A stretch of DNA of 64,000 nucleotides from Glebionis coronaria (taxonomy: Eukaryota; Streptophyta; Magnoliopsida; Asterales; Asteraceae), in assembly GCA_025667525.1 (NCBI GenBank), contig CM046877.1, forward strand, positions 263,349,706 to 263,413,705, given 5' to 3'. Below the pieces are notes generated by a model. The model saw nothing but the letters and a program-made list of their open reading frames with translations. It ran no database searches and had not been told where the DNA came from. The position numbers and the translations under genes were made by a program. Within the stretch, counting starts at the first letter, position 1. Each line of letters begins with the position of its first letter. This document shows positions 22,170-37,417 of the stretch, piece after piece.

Positions 22170-22760
22170 TCTTGTGTACGATTCGTTCGTGAAGATTTGT
22201 TGACCATTGATTTGAAGACCCTTTCCGTCCTCGGAAAGTTTTGTTATTTTTCTATTATATATAGTATGTATCGTTTTTCGTGTTTTTTGTGATTACTATA
22301 TTATATTACGTAGAAGAATAAAATTACCTACTTCCAAATAAGACCTTAGTTGGGATTTCATCACCTAGCTATTGTACTCAAATCCAAAACAAAAAAAAGG
22401 CAAAATAGATAAATACTAATAAAAAGTTTGAACTCGATTTATACAAACTATAAAGTGGGTATAAGGCGACGAGCTATAAAAGGTCCTCTAAGGAAAAAGG
22501 TTTTTAAGTGCTTTGTGCCACCTCGTTTCCCCTCTTGCTTGTACGTATATTGAGAGGGATGACCGATTATTAGTTTGCCGACTCAAGTAGTATTATATTT
22601 TATTTTTTGTAGTTTACTTATTGAACCTCGAGATGGTTAGGTTTTCACCTACGTTTCAAAGTCGACCGAGGGTAGATTACTTCCATAGTAATTATCCTTA
22701 TTCCTTGTTTTTATCATTATGTCTTCATCTATCGTTTGCGTTAAGTGTGGGAGTCCGTTG
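22170..22760 (+). other. Leader of element D, no ORF
   Basis: A/T-rich leader between the primer site and the acidic ORF remnants. There is no gag: no Asn-rich start, Gag domain or zinc knuckle is visible. A polypurine-like TAAGTGTGGGAGTCC lies near 22744, suggesting that this point corresponds to sequence far downstream in intact relatives, so a large internal deletion lies nearby. Confidence 0.55.
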
Positions 22761-22771
22761 TTTGATGGCGT

Positions 22772-24237
22772 GTGCCCTGTCTTCAAACGAAAGATGACTC
22801 CTCACAATTACTTATGCTAGAGCAAATGAATTTTTACAAAGATTTTTTCAAAGAGGATATTTTGGTGAACTATGATTATGACGATGACGATGATGAGGAT
22901 ATTTATGATCTCACTCCATCTCATTACATCACCACTCCTATTCTTGAATCTTCCACCACAGAATCCGAAAATTCTCTTAGCAAGGGGGACGAGCATATTA
23001 GCACTATTTCGGAAACGGAATCGGACGAAGTAATAAAGTCTAGTGTTGAGATCCTTGTCAAAAACCCAAGAGAGTTCGATGGTATTTCCAATGAAACGTG
23101 TGATTTTTCAAATGTGATGACTCTCCTTCTTCCAATCACTTTGAGATTTTCTCTAATTCTAATGATGAAAATTGTGATGGAAATGAAGATTTTGAGTATG
23201 ATTCGACTTCTAGTGAATTTTCTAATGAGGATTTCTCCGATGAACTTTCTTATAAATATGACATTCACGACTCGGATTATGAGGGGTTTCCCGAGGAACC
23301 TACTCTTCTTCACCCATTTCCACCAAGAAATGAGGATGATAGTGATCTGATTTTTGAGAGGTTCACTTTTGAACTTGCTCCTTTAGACCCATTTCCACCG
23401 GGAAATTAGGTTGATTTGACTATTACGATCCTTGAGAAGTTCACCGATGAACTTAATCATTTAGATGTGGAAGACGTGATTCTTCGTTAGAAATTATCAA
23501 ACGTTTATTTTCTCATTTCTAAGATCAAAGCCTTGAATTCTAAGCCTAATTCCAAGTCTTTCTCTCCATCTCCTATCCCCATTGAGGATAGTGATCCGCT
23601 TATGGAGGAGATTGACATGTTTCTTGCTTCTAATGATTCGATACCACCGGGTGTTGATGAATTTGACCCGAAGGGGGACACTATCTTTTTAGAGAATTTA
23701 CTTGATGATGATTTCGTCCCAAGTCCTCCTCCCACCCACTTTGACCTTAATGTACGGGTTTTTCATGTGTCTCATATTGAGTACCATGACCCAATTGATC
23801 ACATATCTTAGGGTGAAATGGTCGTTAAAGCTAAGAATGTTGATTCCACTATGGATGAAACCTTTATCCCACCATTACCATGTGCTTCATATGATTTTAG
23901 ATTTACATGGGGGGATGACACCGTGTTGTCCATTCCTTTCTCTCCCGAGGACGAGGTATTCGATCCCGGAATCGTTGATTTAGGGAAATCTCGGCCTTTC
24001 ACCGATGTAATAATTGAAAGACTTGTCAATCATCTTGGTGCGAGTTTATCTCGGGGAGCATGCTATATTCATTCCATAGTTTGTGACTACCATCTCTTTT
24101 TAGAGATTTGTGTTGGAGTTTCATCCTTTCGTTTGTCATCCGACAACGAGGATGAGATCTTTGTCCCCGACATCGTGCTTTATGTTGGATTTTATTCCAT
24201 TTTGCCGGTTTTCACCATTTTCCCTAAGGTTCAATGA
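22772..24237 (+). pseudogene. Acidic ORF remnants of element D
   Basis: Three broken open frames (22772-23350, 23533-23811, 23818-24237). The first is rich in Asp/Glu/Ser (a run of Asp near 22880-22900). The last contains EDEVFDPGI and, about 60 residues on, DNEDEIFVPDI. These parallel the two VFDPG-type motifs of the terminal module in A and B, but the hydrophobic stretch is not preserved. Stops at 23407-23409 and 23488-23490 and a frame change near 23115 separate the pieces. No protease, reverse transcriptase or integrase is present. Function unknown. Confidence 0.5.
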
Positions 24238-24244
24238 ATGAGGG

Positions 24245-24302
24245 GATCGAGTGGAGCTCATGACTCGGTTAACAAAAACGAGGTGCCTTGTTGGGGAGTC
24301 CC
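24245..24302 (+). other. Conserved post-ORF stem-loop module (D copy)
   Basis: ATCGAGTGGAGCTCATGACTC is followed by GGTTAACAAAAACGAGGTGC. It keeps the stem GAGT/ACTC and the GGTTAACAAAAAC core but has GGTGCCTTGTTGGGGAGTCC where A and B have GCGCTTCTCGGGAGGC. It directly follows the last ORF, as in the other elements. Confidence 0.55.
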
Positions 24303-26238
24303 ATACATTCTATCTTCTATCTATTTTCTAAGACTAATAAGGCTTGATCTTTCAAGCTCGTGCTCGTGTTTTGTTGTGTTGTGAATCTTAGGTATGTCCC
24401 TACATTGAAGACTCTCGTGTTCGGTTTTTGCCGGTCCACTTGATCTTCCTTACTTTGATTGTAAAAAGGGGCACACTCTCTATCCTTTGATTTTTATCGA
24501 CTAACGTTTTATCTTGAAGCATAATTAATAAACGGCTTATAGATTTGCGTGCTCTTTCCATGTTAGGACTTTTGCATTAGACTCTTCGTATTTTAGCAAG
24601 GGGGAGTTACTCTTGAGCTAAGAAACATTGAGGACAATGTTTGGTTTTAGCATGGGGGAGTCAGTCGATATAATCGCTTGCAATTGCTTTTGTCGTGTCC
24701 AAACGTAATCGTTTTTCTTGTTTTTCATAAAATTTTAAATTTTTAGTGTTATTTTATGTTAATAATAAAGAAAATAAGTGCTTTTGACACAAATATAGGC
24801 TTTCCGTTGGTGAAAATAAAAATAGTTTTTGACTCGACTCGGTTTTTATCTTAGCTTTTTCCTTAACGTGTTTAAATCAAGTTTTGCTAGGATTTTATAC
24901 AAGGAAATTTAAAACGCAAAAGTCTTAACTCATACGGGTTTAAGAACGAGAACTTTTCGCAAGTTCCTATAATTGATCCTAGAAAGTCGTTTATCAAGGG
25001 AACTTTAAAAAGCAAATTCTAAAACTTGAAAAAGTCTAAGAAAATGCAAGATCCTATAGATGACTTGAAAACCCAAAACTTTGATTTAATACGCTAAGTA
25101 TCCATTAATTTCACATTTTTGAAATTTTACAATATGGAGAACAAGAGATGATAAAGTTTAATCATAAGTTTTTTAAGGTTAATTCTTCCTTGTGTAAGTA
25201 TTTTTGTGTTTGATTTAATCTCCTCGTATTTATTTTTCACGCTTGAATAATTAATTGCTTAATAAATGAAGTTTTTAGCGGTTTAGGCTTAATATCTTAA
25301 CTCGTAACTCCTTCTTTTTCTTCCCTTGTAATTAAAGTGAGAACACATTAAGGGTGTCAGCGTCATGGACTTTTGATCATGGGATTGTGGAAATTTAGCT
25401 AACTATATATATCATAATAATAAAAAAGAATACATAAAAACATGTTCTCTATGAGCCTTCGGGTGGGAGACATGTAGCACTAACCTTGTCATTTGAGCCT
25501 TACAGTGTATGGCATGGGGACATGTTTAATAAAAATTGCTTCATCATCATGAGCCATAAGGTGGGATGGTTAATGTCAATTCCCTTATTTTTTGTTCAAG
25601 GAGCCTTCGGGTGTGGATTGTAAATAAGGAGCACGATTACATCTTAAAGAGCCACAAGATGATATGATGTAATTGTTGCTACCTCCATTAATAAGGTCAA
25701 AATTGACTTTGGAGGATTTATTATTACTTTAAGTAGATCTATTAGCTAAATTTCGGATCCGGGGATTTATCCCTCAAATCATGTTAAGTTATCCTTGATG
25801 TGGGCTTTCTTTAGTGACAACGGTTTTTGAAGTCGAGGTTAGGTTTTGAGTGTTGAGTTTACACCGTTATTGCCTTCATTTTTTGAATAATAAATATCAA
25901 GTAAGTCAAATGAGCCTTTGGGTGAATGACAATAAAATCTAGAGATACAATTAGGAATAAAAGGAGATTGAGTTTAACACAAATTACTTGTATAAGTGGT
26001 CTTAACTTTGGGGCTTATGATTGACAATGATCTTGTTTTTAAACTTGGCTTGGAAAAATGAAAAGTCGAAGACGATGAATCTATTTGAGTTTATGATCAT
26101 AAAAGTTATTTTCCAAATAATGAAAGATTTACATTATGTCTTTGCAAAATAAAATTTGAAAAGTTGAATAAAAGTGTAGTTAGTAGCTTTATTTTATCAT
26201 TGCGTGAGGACACGACAATTGCTTAGCAAGGGGGAGTT
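24303..26238 (+). other. 3' noncoding region of element D
   Basis: Contains polypurine-like AGCAAGGGGGAGTT (24595-24608) and AGCATGGGGGAG (24649-24660) with a perfect hairpin AAACATTGAGGACAATGTTT between them (24623-24642). The tandem double hairpin follows (24902-25054), then a series of small hairpins with GAGCC-type loops (25440-25673, plus a related motif near 25910). The terminal polypurine tract is AGCAAGGGGGAGTT (26225-26238), identical to the first internal copy. No ORF is seen. Confidence 0.7.
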
Positions 26239-29200
26239 TGATATGAGTGATTTTACTCATATCATTTGTATCTAAAATCAAACAATAAATGCATAAAATA
26301 TATGAATATTGCCTTGTATATGTGTTTTTGTTGTTTAATGTGTGTAGGTACCGAAGTTCACGAAAACCGGCAAAATCGACACGAGTTTTGAAGTAAATAT
26401 CAAGGAAGCCAAAATCGAGTCCGTTTTTAGTGGATTTGAATTAATGAAGATTATTTGGGCTTGTGGGACCCACATTTTGTTAATGGGTCCAAAAGCCCAA
26501 TAGTGGAATCACTTTGTTACCTTTTACTTTCAAAATCCCATTAGAAAGCCCATTTTAACAAGCTATGTGACGGATGAATAGAACTTGGGCCCAAGCCCAA
26601 GTGTTAACCAAAAATAAAGAGACGTGAGGAAGTGTTTATGGGCTTCATAACCCATTGGGGTTTGCATCAATATCATGCGGGTAAATTGATTTAAAGTCAA
26701 AAGTTTATTTACTTTAATACTCATTCAGTCAAACCATACACCCACACCACTCATATTTCGATACAAACAGAGTAAATACAACTTCTCTCTCTCACAAAAT
26801 AACCAGACACCCAATTATTCACCCAAACCCTAAATAATACAAATTGGGGCTGTCTGATTAAGGGCACGTGAGCACTCACGCGTTTTTAATTAATTCCCAA
26901 CTAAACCGGAGCTTGAAGATGCCCCTATTTGGGTGACGTGGATCCCCTTCTCTCATGTGATTGGTCCAAACAACTCACCCACCTTCACTCCTCCAATAAG
27001 AAGATGACACATCAGCTATCAACTAGCACAACTGGCACACATCCTTGCCAAGTTGGCAATCCGTGTGTTAGTGTGTGTATATCAACCGCAAGATCAAAGG
27101 AAAGAAGAGAAGATGCTTAACGGTCAAGATGGAATATTCCTCTTCAATAACCTCACCAGCAAGGCTAGGGGGTGGCCTATAAAAACCCCCAATATTTCTG
27201 TAATTGTTATCCCATTTTTTTACTTACTGTTGTTATGCTATAATAGTTTTAGGTTAATTGTATTTTCTTTTCTCAGTATTGTAATCACTTTTGTTTATTA
27301 ATAAAAGTTTATTTGGATTCATTCGAGTTTAATTTACTGTTAAAAGATTAATACTGCAATTTATTCTTTAATCTATTTTGGATATAATAATGTTAATATT
27401 ATTTGACTGAGCTAAATAATAGTTTATGTTAAATAATATAAGTAAAATTTGGGGATAAACTTTCCCACTGAAAGTTTAATATAAAAAATAATCTTGTTCG
27501 AAAGAAGGTTAAATGGTTCGAATATTGAATGGTGGTATTTGGTTCGTACGATGATGAATGATGGTGGTGATTCGAGTTAAATAAGGAGGCTCAGCGCCTT
27601 CCTTCTTCCCAAGATTCTCTCCAAAAGGTTAAACTCCATTTAATCTTTATGTTTTTAGAGTAATTCATTTTAGATGCTTATGTGATTTGGATGTCTAAGA
27701 GTCTTAAGTTAAATGTTTGTAGTATTATAAAATCTATAATGAATCTGCTTATTTTTTTTGTCTTGGTTTCATTAATCCAATCTGCTGATATATGTTAGAA
27801 TATATTTATTTCGATCTTGTTAAATGTCTGTTGAATTTAATTTGATGATTAGTGGATTAGATACTATGTTTGGATTTGCTAGGATATGGTTATTGAGTAT
27901 TTTAGATCTCTGATATGTATCTGTAATCATTTAGGTTGCTGATATAGTATGGCTGCGTTTTGGATTTAACCTGCTGAATAAGCTACTTGAATGAATTTTA
28001 GCTAATCTTGCTGAGCAAACTGTCAAGCTTGGTGTTTGTTTAATTTGATGCAAACTTTAATTCCCTTTATTTGATTTTAGAATTATTATTTTTAAATTGC
28101 TGTTAGTTTTTGTTCATGGATCTACTTTTTGCTGATAGTTTTTTAGGCAAACTGTATGAGTGGTTTAAATCGATCGAGTTTTTATTGCATGTATGTTAGT
28201 CTTAGAATTTACCTGTTTTTATAGTTTTATTTGTTGCCTTGTTATGATCTATGCTGGTGTTTCATTTAGATGTGATAACTTTTGAATGCCTGTGTTATAT
28301 TTGCTTTGATATTTGCCTCGTTTTTGTTATTTGATTTGTGAAGTTTTGCTGATATTTGTATGATTGTGCTGATTGAGCCAACAAACTCTTTTAGTTTGTG
28401 TGGTTATTATTGAATATTATCAGCCCAAAACATATACTCACAAGTTGTCACTCCTGTGACTTCTATCACTTTCATTTTCATTGTAAAAAATAATCATCCA
28501 AAAGAGTCTCCCATGAGATTCGACCTTGTGACCTCCTAGTTACAGGCCAAATGCATTTACCACTTAATCTAGCTTTCTGTTTATGTTTTAATTCAGTAAG
28601 AGTTATAAATATAGGCTTTTATATATAGGCTGCCAACCTATTATTTGACTTAAATACATGAGTTTTAATTTTATTAAAATTTAAATCATTTTTATTTACT
28701 TTTATATAGTTTTAAAATAATAAATAAATAAAACAAAATAACATATGTTTTATTAATTGTAGAAATTAAAATTTGTTATTAAAAATTAGTTTTTTTAATA
28801 AATTAGATTTTAATTAATTTAGTTTTAAATACAATTAGTTAAAAAATAGATTTTGTAAAAGTTAATTTTTAAACAAATTAAATTAGTTTATAATTTTAAA
28901 TAGTGTTTTTAAATTGTTTAAATAGATTTTTAATAGTGTAAAAGTATTTTTAATTAAATAGATTAATTTTTAATTGATTTTTAATAGTTTTATTTTTAAA
29001 TAGTTTAAATTTCAAGTAGTTTAAATAATTGTCTATTAGAAAATTAATTCGGGTACGATTCATGCACTTAGGTTTTAAAATTGGTAGCATTATCTTTAGA
29101 TTAAAAACCGAAAATCAATTCAAATCTATTGTCCAAATTAACACAAAACGTCTCAAATTCACAAGATCCTCGTGTACAACGAACTTGGATCACTCACGTC

Positions 29201-29318
29201 TTTAATTGAATTTGTCTTTGGCTTATTTTTGGACTATTACCTTTTCCTAAAGGTAATTTCCTAAATTTTCCCTATAACGTATCTAATTAAAATACACCGA
29301 CGTTTCCTCAACACATCA
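26239..29318 (+). repeat. 3' LTR of element D
   Basis: It starts with a near-terminal perfect inverted repeat, TGATATGAGT with ACTCATATCA (26239-26264), and ends CAACACATCA. The part from 27112 matches the 5' LTR. Open frames at 26929-27301 fall around the TATA box and are not considered genes. Confidence 0.88.
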
Positions 29319-30848
<1,530 letters not shown>

Positions 30849-31571
30849 ATAAGTTAGGGATGTCTAAAGAAGTTTTATATAATCTGAAATAAGAAACATG
30901 ACAAAAGCTTACAAGTAAAACAAATAAAAATGGTTGATATATACTATACATTCAAACTATAACCATATTAGTTGATAATTTGTCATAATGGTGTTCCTCA
31001 AACACGTACAAAAAAAATATATCAATGCAACTATAATTTTTCGAAAATTATAAACCACACGGTTGCCATGCTGATAAAGAATAGACACAACTTGAACCTA
31101 TACACCACACCCAGATATCGATCCAAATATAATTTAACAAGAATAGTAGGATAATGGGTTGTACCTAAGAAGTATTACACTATCACGGGGAAATTTTTGA
31201 CCAATTCTATAATTTTATAGAAGTTTGACATTTTCGACATGACATATTTCATACTATAATCTAATAGACAACTAATAAAAAGTTTTATTATAACCTTTTG
31301 TGAAATAAGTCTATTAATTTTAACAATGTCTTTCAAAAGAAAAAAAAATATACTTGCATAAACATTGACACCTAAATGCAACCATGCAATTCACTTCTTA
31401 AAAAATTGCTACTTAATACAAATGCTATCGGAAAATGATTCTCGAATACTACAAATAAATTTTGCTAAAAAACATTATTCACATGGGTCGGTAACTAAAC
31501 ACCGCTATCGCAAGACCTGGAACTTTAATGTAATTTCATAATGAATATTGTTCGATACATGTTAAGAGTTT

Positions 31572-31792
31572 GAGTGTTGATATGTATGCCTACAAATGAG
31601 ACCTAAAATCATGCCTACTCCATACAATTTTTTGCCAAGTGTCATACACACTTTCTCTCTCACCACTTCTCACCAATCAATTTTTTAAATCCACCAATCA
31701 TATATTTAGGTCTAATTGTAGGTCCAAGTTTTAGGCATACAATTCATTTTCTTAAGAGTTTATCGTATTTGTAGGCATACATATCAACACTC
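31572..31792. mobile_element. MITE-like element, unit 1
   Basis: 221 bp bounded by perfect inverted repeats of about 26 bp starting GAGTGTTGATATGTATGCC. The interior is A/T rich and noncoding. The flanks share only TTT, so the superfamily is uncertain. The duplicate is at 33754-33974. Confidence 0.7.
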
Positions 31793-31884
31793 TTTTACGA
31801 ACGTTTTTTATTTTATTTTTATTTTTTACATTCGAAATTGAACATTGTACAAAACACGTATTCCACAACATCGCATAGCTATAA

Positions 31885-32175
<291 letters not shown>

Positions 32176-33753
32176 GGTATAATTACGATTTGATACCACA
32201 CCTCTAATCCTAGTCATATGTGACATGGAACCTATTAGCAAATAGTATTTCAGAAATCCCTAAAATCTCTCCATTTTGCACATTTTTGGTGATATGAAAT
32301 CGCAGATTTTTGAAAACTGCGTTTTGGTAACGCAGTTTTGAAAATCGCCTTCTGAAACTACGTTTTGATTATTGAACCGGGTCCGGTTCAAATCTGGTCA
32401 GAGTCAGGACTGGTCTGAACCGGGCCTCATATGGAGGGGTCGGTTTTTTTGTAAATCTTTTTTTGTTATTTGAAGTTCGGATTCAATGTTTTTAATTTCT
32501 TTTAAATTTTTTGAAAATTATTAAAATAATTTGTATAATTCGGATTTTTTAAAATACTTTGTAAATTCGGATAGGTTTAAAAAATGATTTTAACAAGATT
32601 CGAACTTGTGACCTTTAGTACAAATAGAACCAGCTTTCCCAAGTATTCTAAGTAACTGTTTGTGTTTTTCTATAAAAAAGATTATTAATAACTTCTTGAA
32701 AAACAGCCACATTAGATGTAAATATCAAAACATAAAATTCATTTTTAACCGTGTTTATCTATTTTATTCGTTCTTATTTTCACATATATTCAAAACCCTA
32801 ATATCATTCGTATTATCTCTTACCTAATATCATTCATATTATCTCCTGCCTCTCCAAAAGGGAAAAAACCCTAATATCCTCAATAACCTTTTGCATTTGT
32901 TTTTTAATGTTAGCAGGTTGTTTTTCTTTTTTCCAGCTTATGGTAAATTTCTTTTTGATAATCTTTAAATTTTGTTGTGTTTTTTTTGTTCTGTTTTGTA
33001 GGTTAATGATAACAAAAGGTCAGAATGTTTATAAGTTAGGGATGTCTAAAGAAGTTTTATATAATCTGAAATGAGAAACATGACAAAAGCTTACAAGTAA
33101 AACAAATAAAAATGGTTGATATATACTATACATTCAAACTATAACCATATTAGTTGATAATTTGTCATAATGGTGTTCCTCAAACACGTACAAAAAAAAT
33201 ATATCAATGCAACTATAATTTTTCGAAAATTATAAACCACACGGTTGCCATGCTGATAAAGAATAGACACAACTTGAACCTATACACCACACCCAGATAT
33301 CGATCTAAATATAATTTAACAAGAATAGTAGGATAATGGGTTGTACCTAAGAAGTATTACACTATCACGGGGAAATTTTTGACCAATTCTATAATTTTAT
33401 AGCAGTTTGACATTTTCGACATGACATATTTCATACTATAATCTAATAGACAACTAATAAAAAGTTTTATTATAACCTTTTGTGAAATAAGTCTATTAAT
33501 TTTAACAATGTCTTTCAAAAGAAAAAAAAATATACTTGCATAAACATTGACACCTAAATGCAACCATGCAATTCACTTCTTAAAAAATTGCTACTTAATA
33601 CAAATGATATCGGAAAATGATTCTCGAATACTACAAATAAATTTTGCTAAAAAACATTATTCACATGGGTCGGTAACTAAACACCGCTATCGCAAGACCT
33701 GGAACTTTAATGTAATTTCATAATGAATATTGTTCGATACATGTTAAGAGTTT

Positions 33754-33974
33754 GAGTGTTGATATGTATGCCTACAAATGAGACCTAAAATCATGCCTAC
33801 TCCATACAATTTTTTGCCAAGTGTCATACACACTTTCTCTCTCACCACTTCTCACCAATCAATTTTTTAAATCCACCAATCACATATTTAGGTCTAATTG
33901 TAGGTCCAAGTGTTAGGCATACAATTCATTTTCTTAAGAGTTTATCGTATTTGTAGGCATACATATCAACACTC
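33754..33974. mobile_element. MITE-like element, unit 2
   Basis: Duplicate of 31572-31792 with the same terminal inverted repeats, copied as part of the 2.1-kb unit rather than by separate transposition. Confidence 0.7.
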
Positions 33975-34099
33975 TTTTACGAACGTTTTTTATTTTATTT
34001 TTATTTTTTACATTCGAAATTGAACATTGTACAAAACACGTATTCCACAACATCGCATAGCTATAAAGCATTTCGCCGCTATGCGTGGGTACTCGTCTA

Positions 34100-34284
<185 letters not shown>

Positions 34285-35194
34285 TATAATTACGATTTGA
34301 TACCACACCTCTAATCCTAGTCATATGTGACATGGAACCTATTAGCAAATAGTATTTCAGAAATCCCTAAAATCTCTCCATTTTGCACGTTTTTGGTGAT
34401 ATGAAATCGCAGATTTTTGAAAACTGCGTTTTGGTAACGCAGTTTTGAAAATCGCCTTCTGAAACTGCGTTTTGATTATTGAACTGGGTCCGGTTCAAAT
34501 CTGGTCGGAGTCAGGACTGGTCTGAACCGGGCCTCATATGGAGGGGTCGGTTTTTTTGTAAATTTTTTTTAGTTATTTGAAGTTCGGATTCAATGTTTTT
34601 AATTTCTTTTAAATTTTTTGAAAATTATTAAAATAATTTGTATAATTCGGATTTTTTAAAATACTTTGTAAATTCGGATAGGTTTAAAAAATGATTTTAA
34701 CAAGATTCGAACTTGTGACCTTTAGTACAAATAGAACCAGCTTTCCCAAGTATTCTAAGTAACTGTTTGTGTTTTTCTATAAAAAAGATTATTAATAACT
34801 TCTTGAAAAACAGCCACATTAGATGTAAATATCAAAACATAAAAATCATTTTTAACCGTGTTTATCTATTTTATTCGTTCTTATTTTCACATATATTCAA
34901 AACCCTAATATCATTCGTATTATCTCTTGCCTAATATCATTCATATTATCTCCTGCCTCTCCAAAAGGGAAAAACCCTAATATCCTCAATAACCTTTTGC
35001 ATTTGTTTTGTAATGTTAGCAGGTTGTTTTTCTTTTTTCCAGCTTATGGTAAATTTCTTTTTGATAATCTTTAAATTTTGTTGTGTTTTTTTTGTTCTGT
35101 TTTGTAGGTTAATGATAACAAAAGGTCAGAATATTTAGGGATTAATGATAACAAAAGATAGAGCAAGAATCTGATATTAAAATGTTTATATGCT

Positions 35195-35291
35195 CACAGA
35201 AAATGATGACCTTCAGCATGACGAAGTCACGTGTTCAAGTATTCTGCGTGAAGCACTGGATGCCACCATTGAACTCCACAATGCGAGACCT
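35195..35291 (+). pseudogene. Exon-like fragment, unidentified
   Basis: After an acceptor-like CTCACAG, an open stretch reads ENDDLQHDEVTC, then LREALDATIELHNARP, and stops at TGA (about 35289). It looks like genuine protein composition within A/T-rich DNA but I do not recognise it. A second short exon-like piece (RGKTDSNGRVSTLLEERL) lies at 35553-35625. No continuous gene model joins them. Confidence 0.3.
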
Positions 35292-35882
35292 TGATTAGAT
35301 TCATATCAGATTAGCATGGGATGATTATAAGAAATGCCTTTTGGTAAAGTTTCCAAAAGACGTATATTTGCAGTGTGGCATTGTGTTTTGTGTCTATTTC
35401 TTATATCTAACATACAATTTGTTGAAGCGACTGGAAAGTTATCACCAAAGCTATCCATCATGCTATGCTATTAAAACACTATCTGTATGTACTGGAGTTC
35501 AATTTGTCTAATTTTTTATATTCTGCTTAATTTTTTTCCTTTGTATTTGCAGAGTTGTCTTAGGGGAAAGACCGATTCAAATGGACGTGTATCTACTCTT
35601 CTTGAAGAGAGGCTGAAAATGGGCTAAATTTTATTCTTTCTGTCGAGGTAAGTACATCAATAGTTAATATCTCAGCAAACAAACAAACCATTATATCAAT
35701 AGAAAAAAATAGAAGAGCATTAAACTTCCCCAAAAAGAAATAATACTTAAAAAATGACCATGTGATTTTTATTTTTCCTTTTCCAAGAGTCAACTAATTC
35801 TTGCACAATATCTACTTTAATTTTATATTTGGTTGCTTTTGAGCTACAAATGATGGTTGGTATTTTAAATTTACGATTGCAG

Positions 35883-36151
35883 ATTGACCATAAGAAGAAA
35901 GAAATATTTTTGTAGCTAAAATGTCGACACTTGCTGTAGTTAGGATTGCGGAGTGTAAGTTTATCATCTCCCTGGCAGCTGACATTTCAACTTTAAAGGA
36001 GGAAATGGATAAAGAGAGACTCCATTACAAGGACGAGCATAAAGGACTCCAAAGTCAAAACAGAGCTGAAAATAGGGTTGAAGCTGTACAAGCAGCTGGT
36101 GAACTACTTGTGTGACTTAAAACAATAGGAGAAGCTTCTGCTGCTGCTGAG
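35883..36151 (+). pseudogene. Coiled-coil exon fragment, possibly kinesin-12-like
   Basis: A T-rich tract and TTGCAG (35877-35882) precede it; a donor-like GAG/GTATTT closes it near 36151. From ATG 35921 it reads a heptad-rich sequence (DISTLKEEMDKERLHYKDEH, then VEAVQAAGELLV). An in-frame TGA (36113-36115) is followed by LKTIGEASAAAE to the donor. The TGA is consistent with a CGA-to-TGA change. The VQAAGELLV segment reminds me of the C-terminal coiled coil of plant phragmoplast kinesins; this is from memory and weak. Other long coiled-coil proteins are possible. Confidence 0.4.
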
Positions 36152-37417
36152 GTATTTTCCATTTTATTTAATCTATACTTTTAAGTTACTGTTTAATGCC
36201 CTTTTCGTGCTGTTTACCCTCTCTTTTTAGATATGGGCTATACACTATAAGTCTACACCCAATGTTGCAGATTTAAGTTCATATGGTTTTTACCTTAACT
36301 GATCTCAACCTGAAAGTGTTATAGTAACGTGCTATATACATAAAACTTAAGCCATCTTTTAAAAAGGGGGTCTTCACAGTACTTGTGCAGGAATAGCGAG
36401 ACCCTCTCAATATTCTGATAATTACAAATCTAGACATCGTTTAATTTTGATATTAGATATTACGTTATGAGGAATGACCAGTTTGCAACAACAGGTCTAT
36501 ATTACTGTGCTTATTTATATTTCTTTATAATATAAGCTATATACAATTTTTGATATTGGATTTAATGCGTGTATTTACCTAGCATTCTAAACCATGAAAT
36601 CACACCCCGTCAATATAAAAGATGGACCTGCACTCATCTATTGATCTTTGCGTTCATGTTTCCATTTATTCATCTGTATCTGACACTCTTTTCTTCTTGG
36701 TTTCGTTTACTGCCCTAATAGTGGCTAGATGATGCTGATGACATTTATGTATTTACTACGCTGAAGTTGAAGAATATTTGATGACTATTTAACATATGGA
36801 TTTTTGAATCTGAATAGGTGTATAGTTTTAAGCCTTTTGCGTTGTTTAATAAACGTTTTGAAGTATTCGTATTAAGGTTGTGGTTGCTCATGATTAGTTG
36901 ATTATTAATCCTCTTTATTCAGGCGACGATAGATCTGATTTGTGGAGACACGTGGGAAGAAGCTAATAATTCAGATAAAAGTACTTAATCAGAGTTGGTA
37001 ATATTTTTGCTTCTTTTAGACCTGCTAATAGTACTTAATCAGAGTTGGTAATATTTTTGCTTTCGTCTTGTTTAACAATATAAGAACTTACTGATGGATT
37101 TAGTGCTTCTGTCTCACTTTATGATTATATATGTAGAACTCGTAGAGTTAATCCCATTAACTCCCTATATGTTAGAACTAAAAATAAAACTTAAATATAG
37201 CAACTAAGTATACACACAATGATATAAATCAAAACATACATTTTCTAATCTATAAATTAAAAGTATCTCACATGGACTAAAAGTGTTAGGTTTGAATAAG
37301 TGTAAAACTATACATGACCCCCAGTTAATGTTGCAGGTAAATTATAGTACTTTTTTTGGTTGAAAGTAAATTATTAGGCTAGAAACACACTGTAGGATTT
37401 TATTTTAGTTTTTGAAG

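Larger units (their letters stand above)
19933..29318 (+). mobile_element. Element D: Athila-like element without gag and pol
   Basis: It has a truncated 5' LTR (19933-22144), a primer site (22152-22169), an internal region of about 4.1 kb with only acidic ORF remnants, a polypurine tract (26225-26238) and a full 3' LTR (26239-29318, 3.08 kb). The missing first 0.88 kb of the 5' LTR is explained by the copia insertion at 19932. The right flank GTATCAGAGCC looks like a copia primer site, so D probably inserted into another copia. D is a large non-autonomous derivative. Confidence 0.85.

Noticed and set aside
32592..32665. Functional tRNA gene on the minus strand
   Set aside because: A box-B-like GTTCGAATC is present but the arms do not form a cloverleaf with conserved positions.
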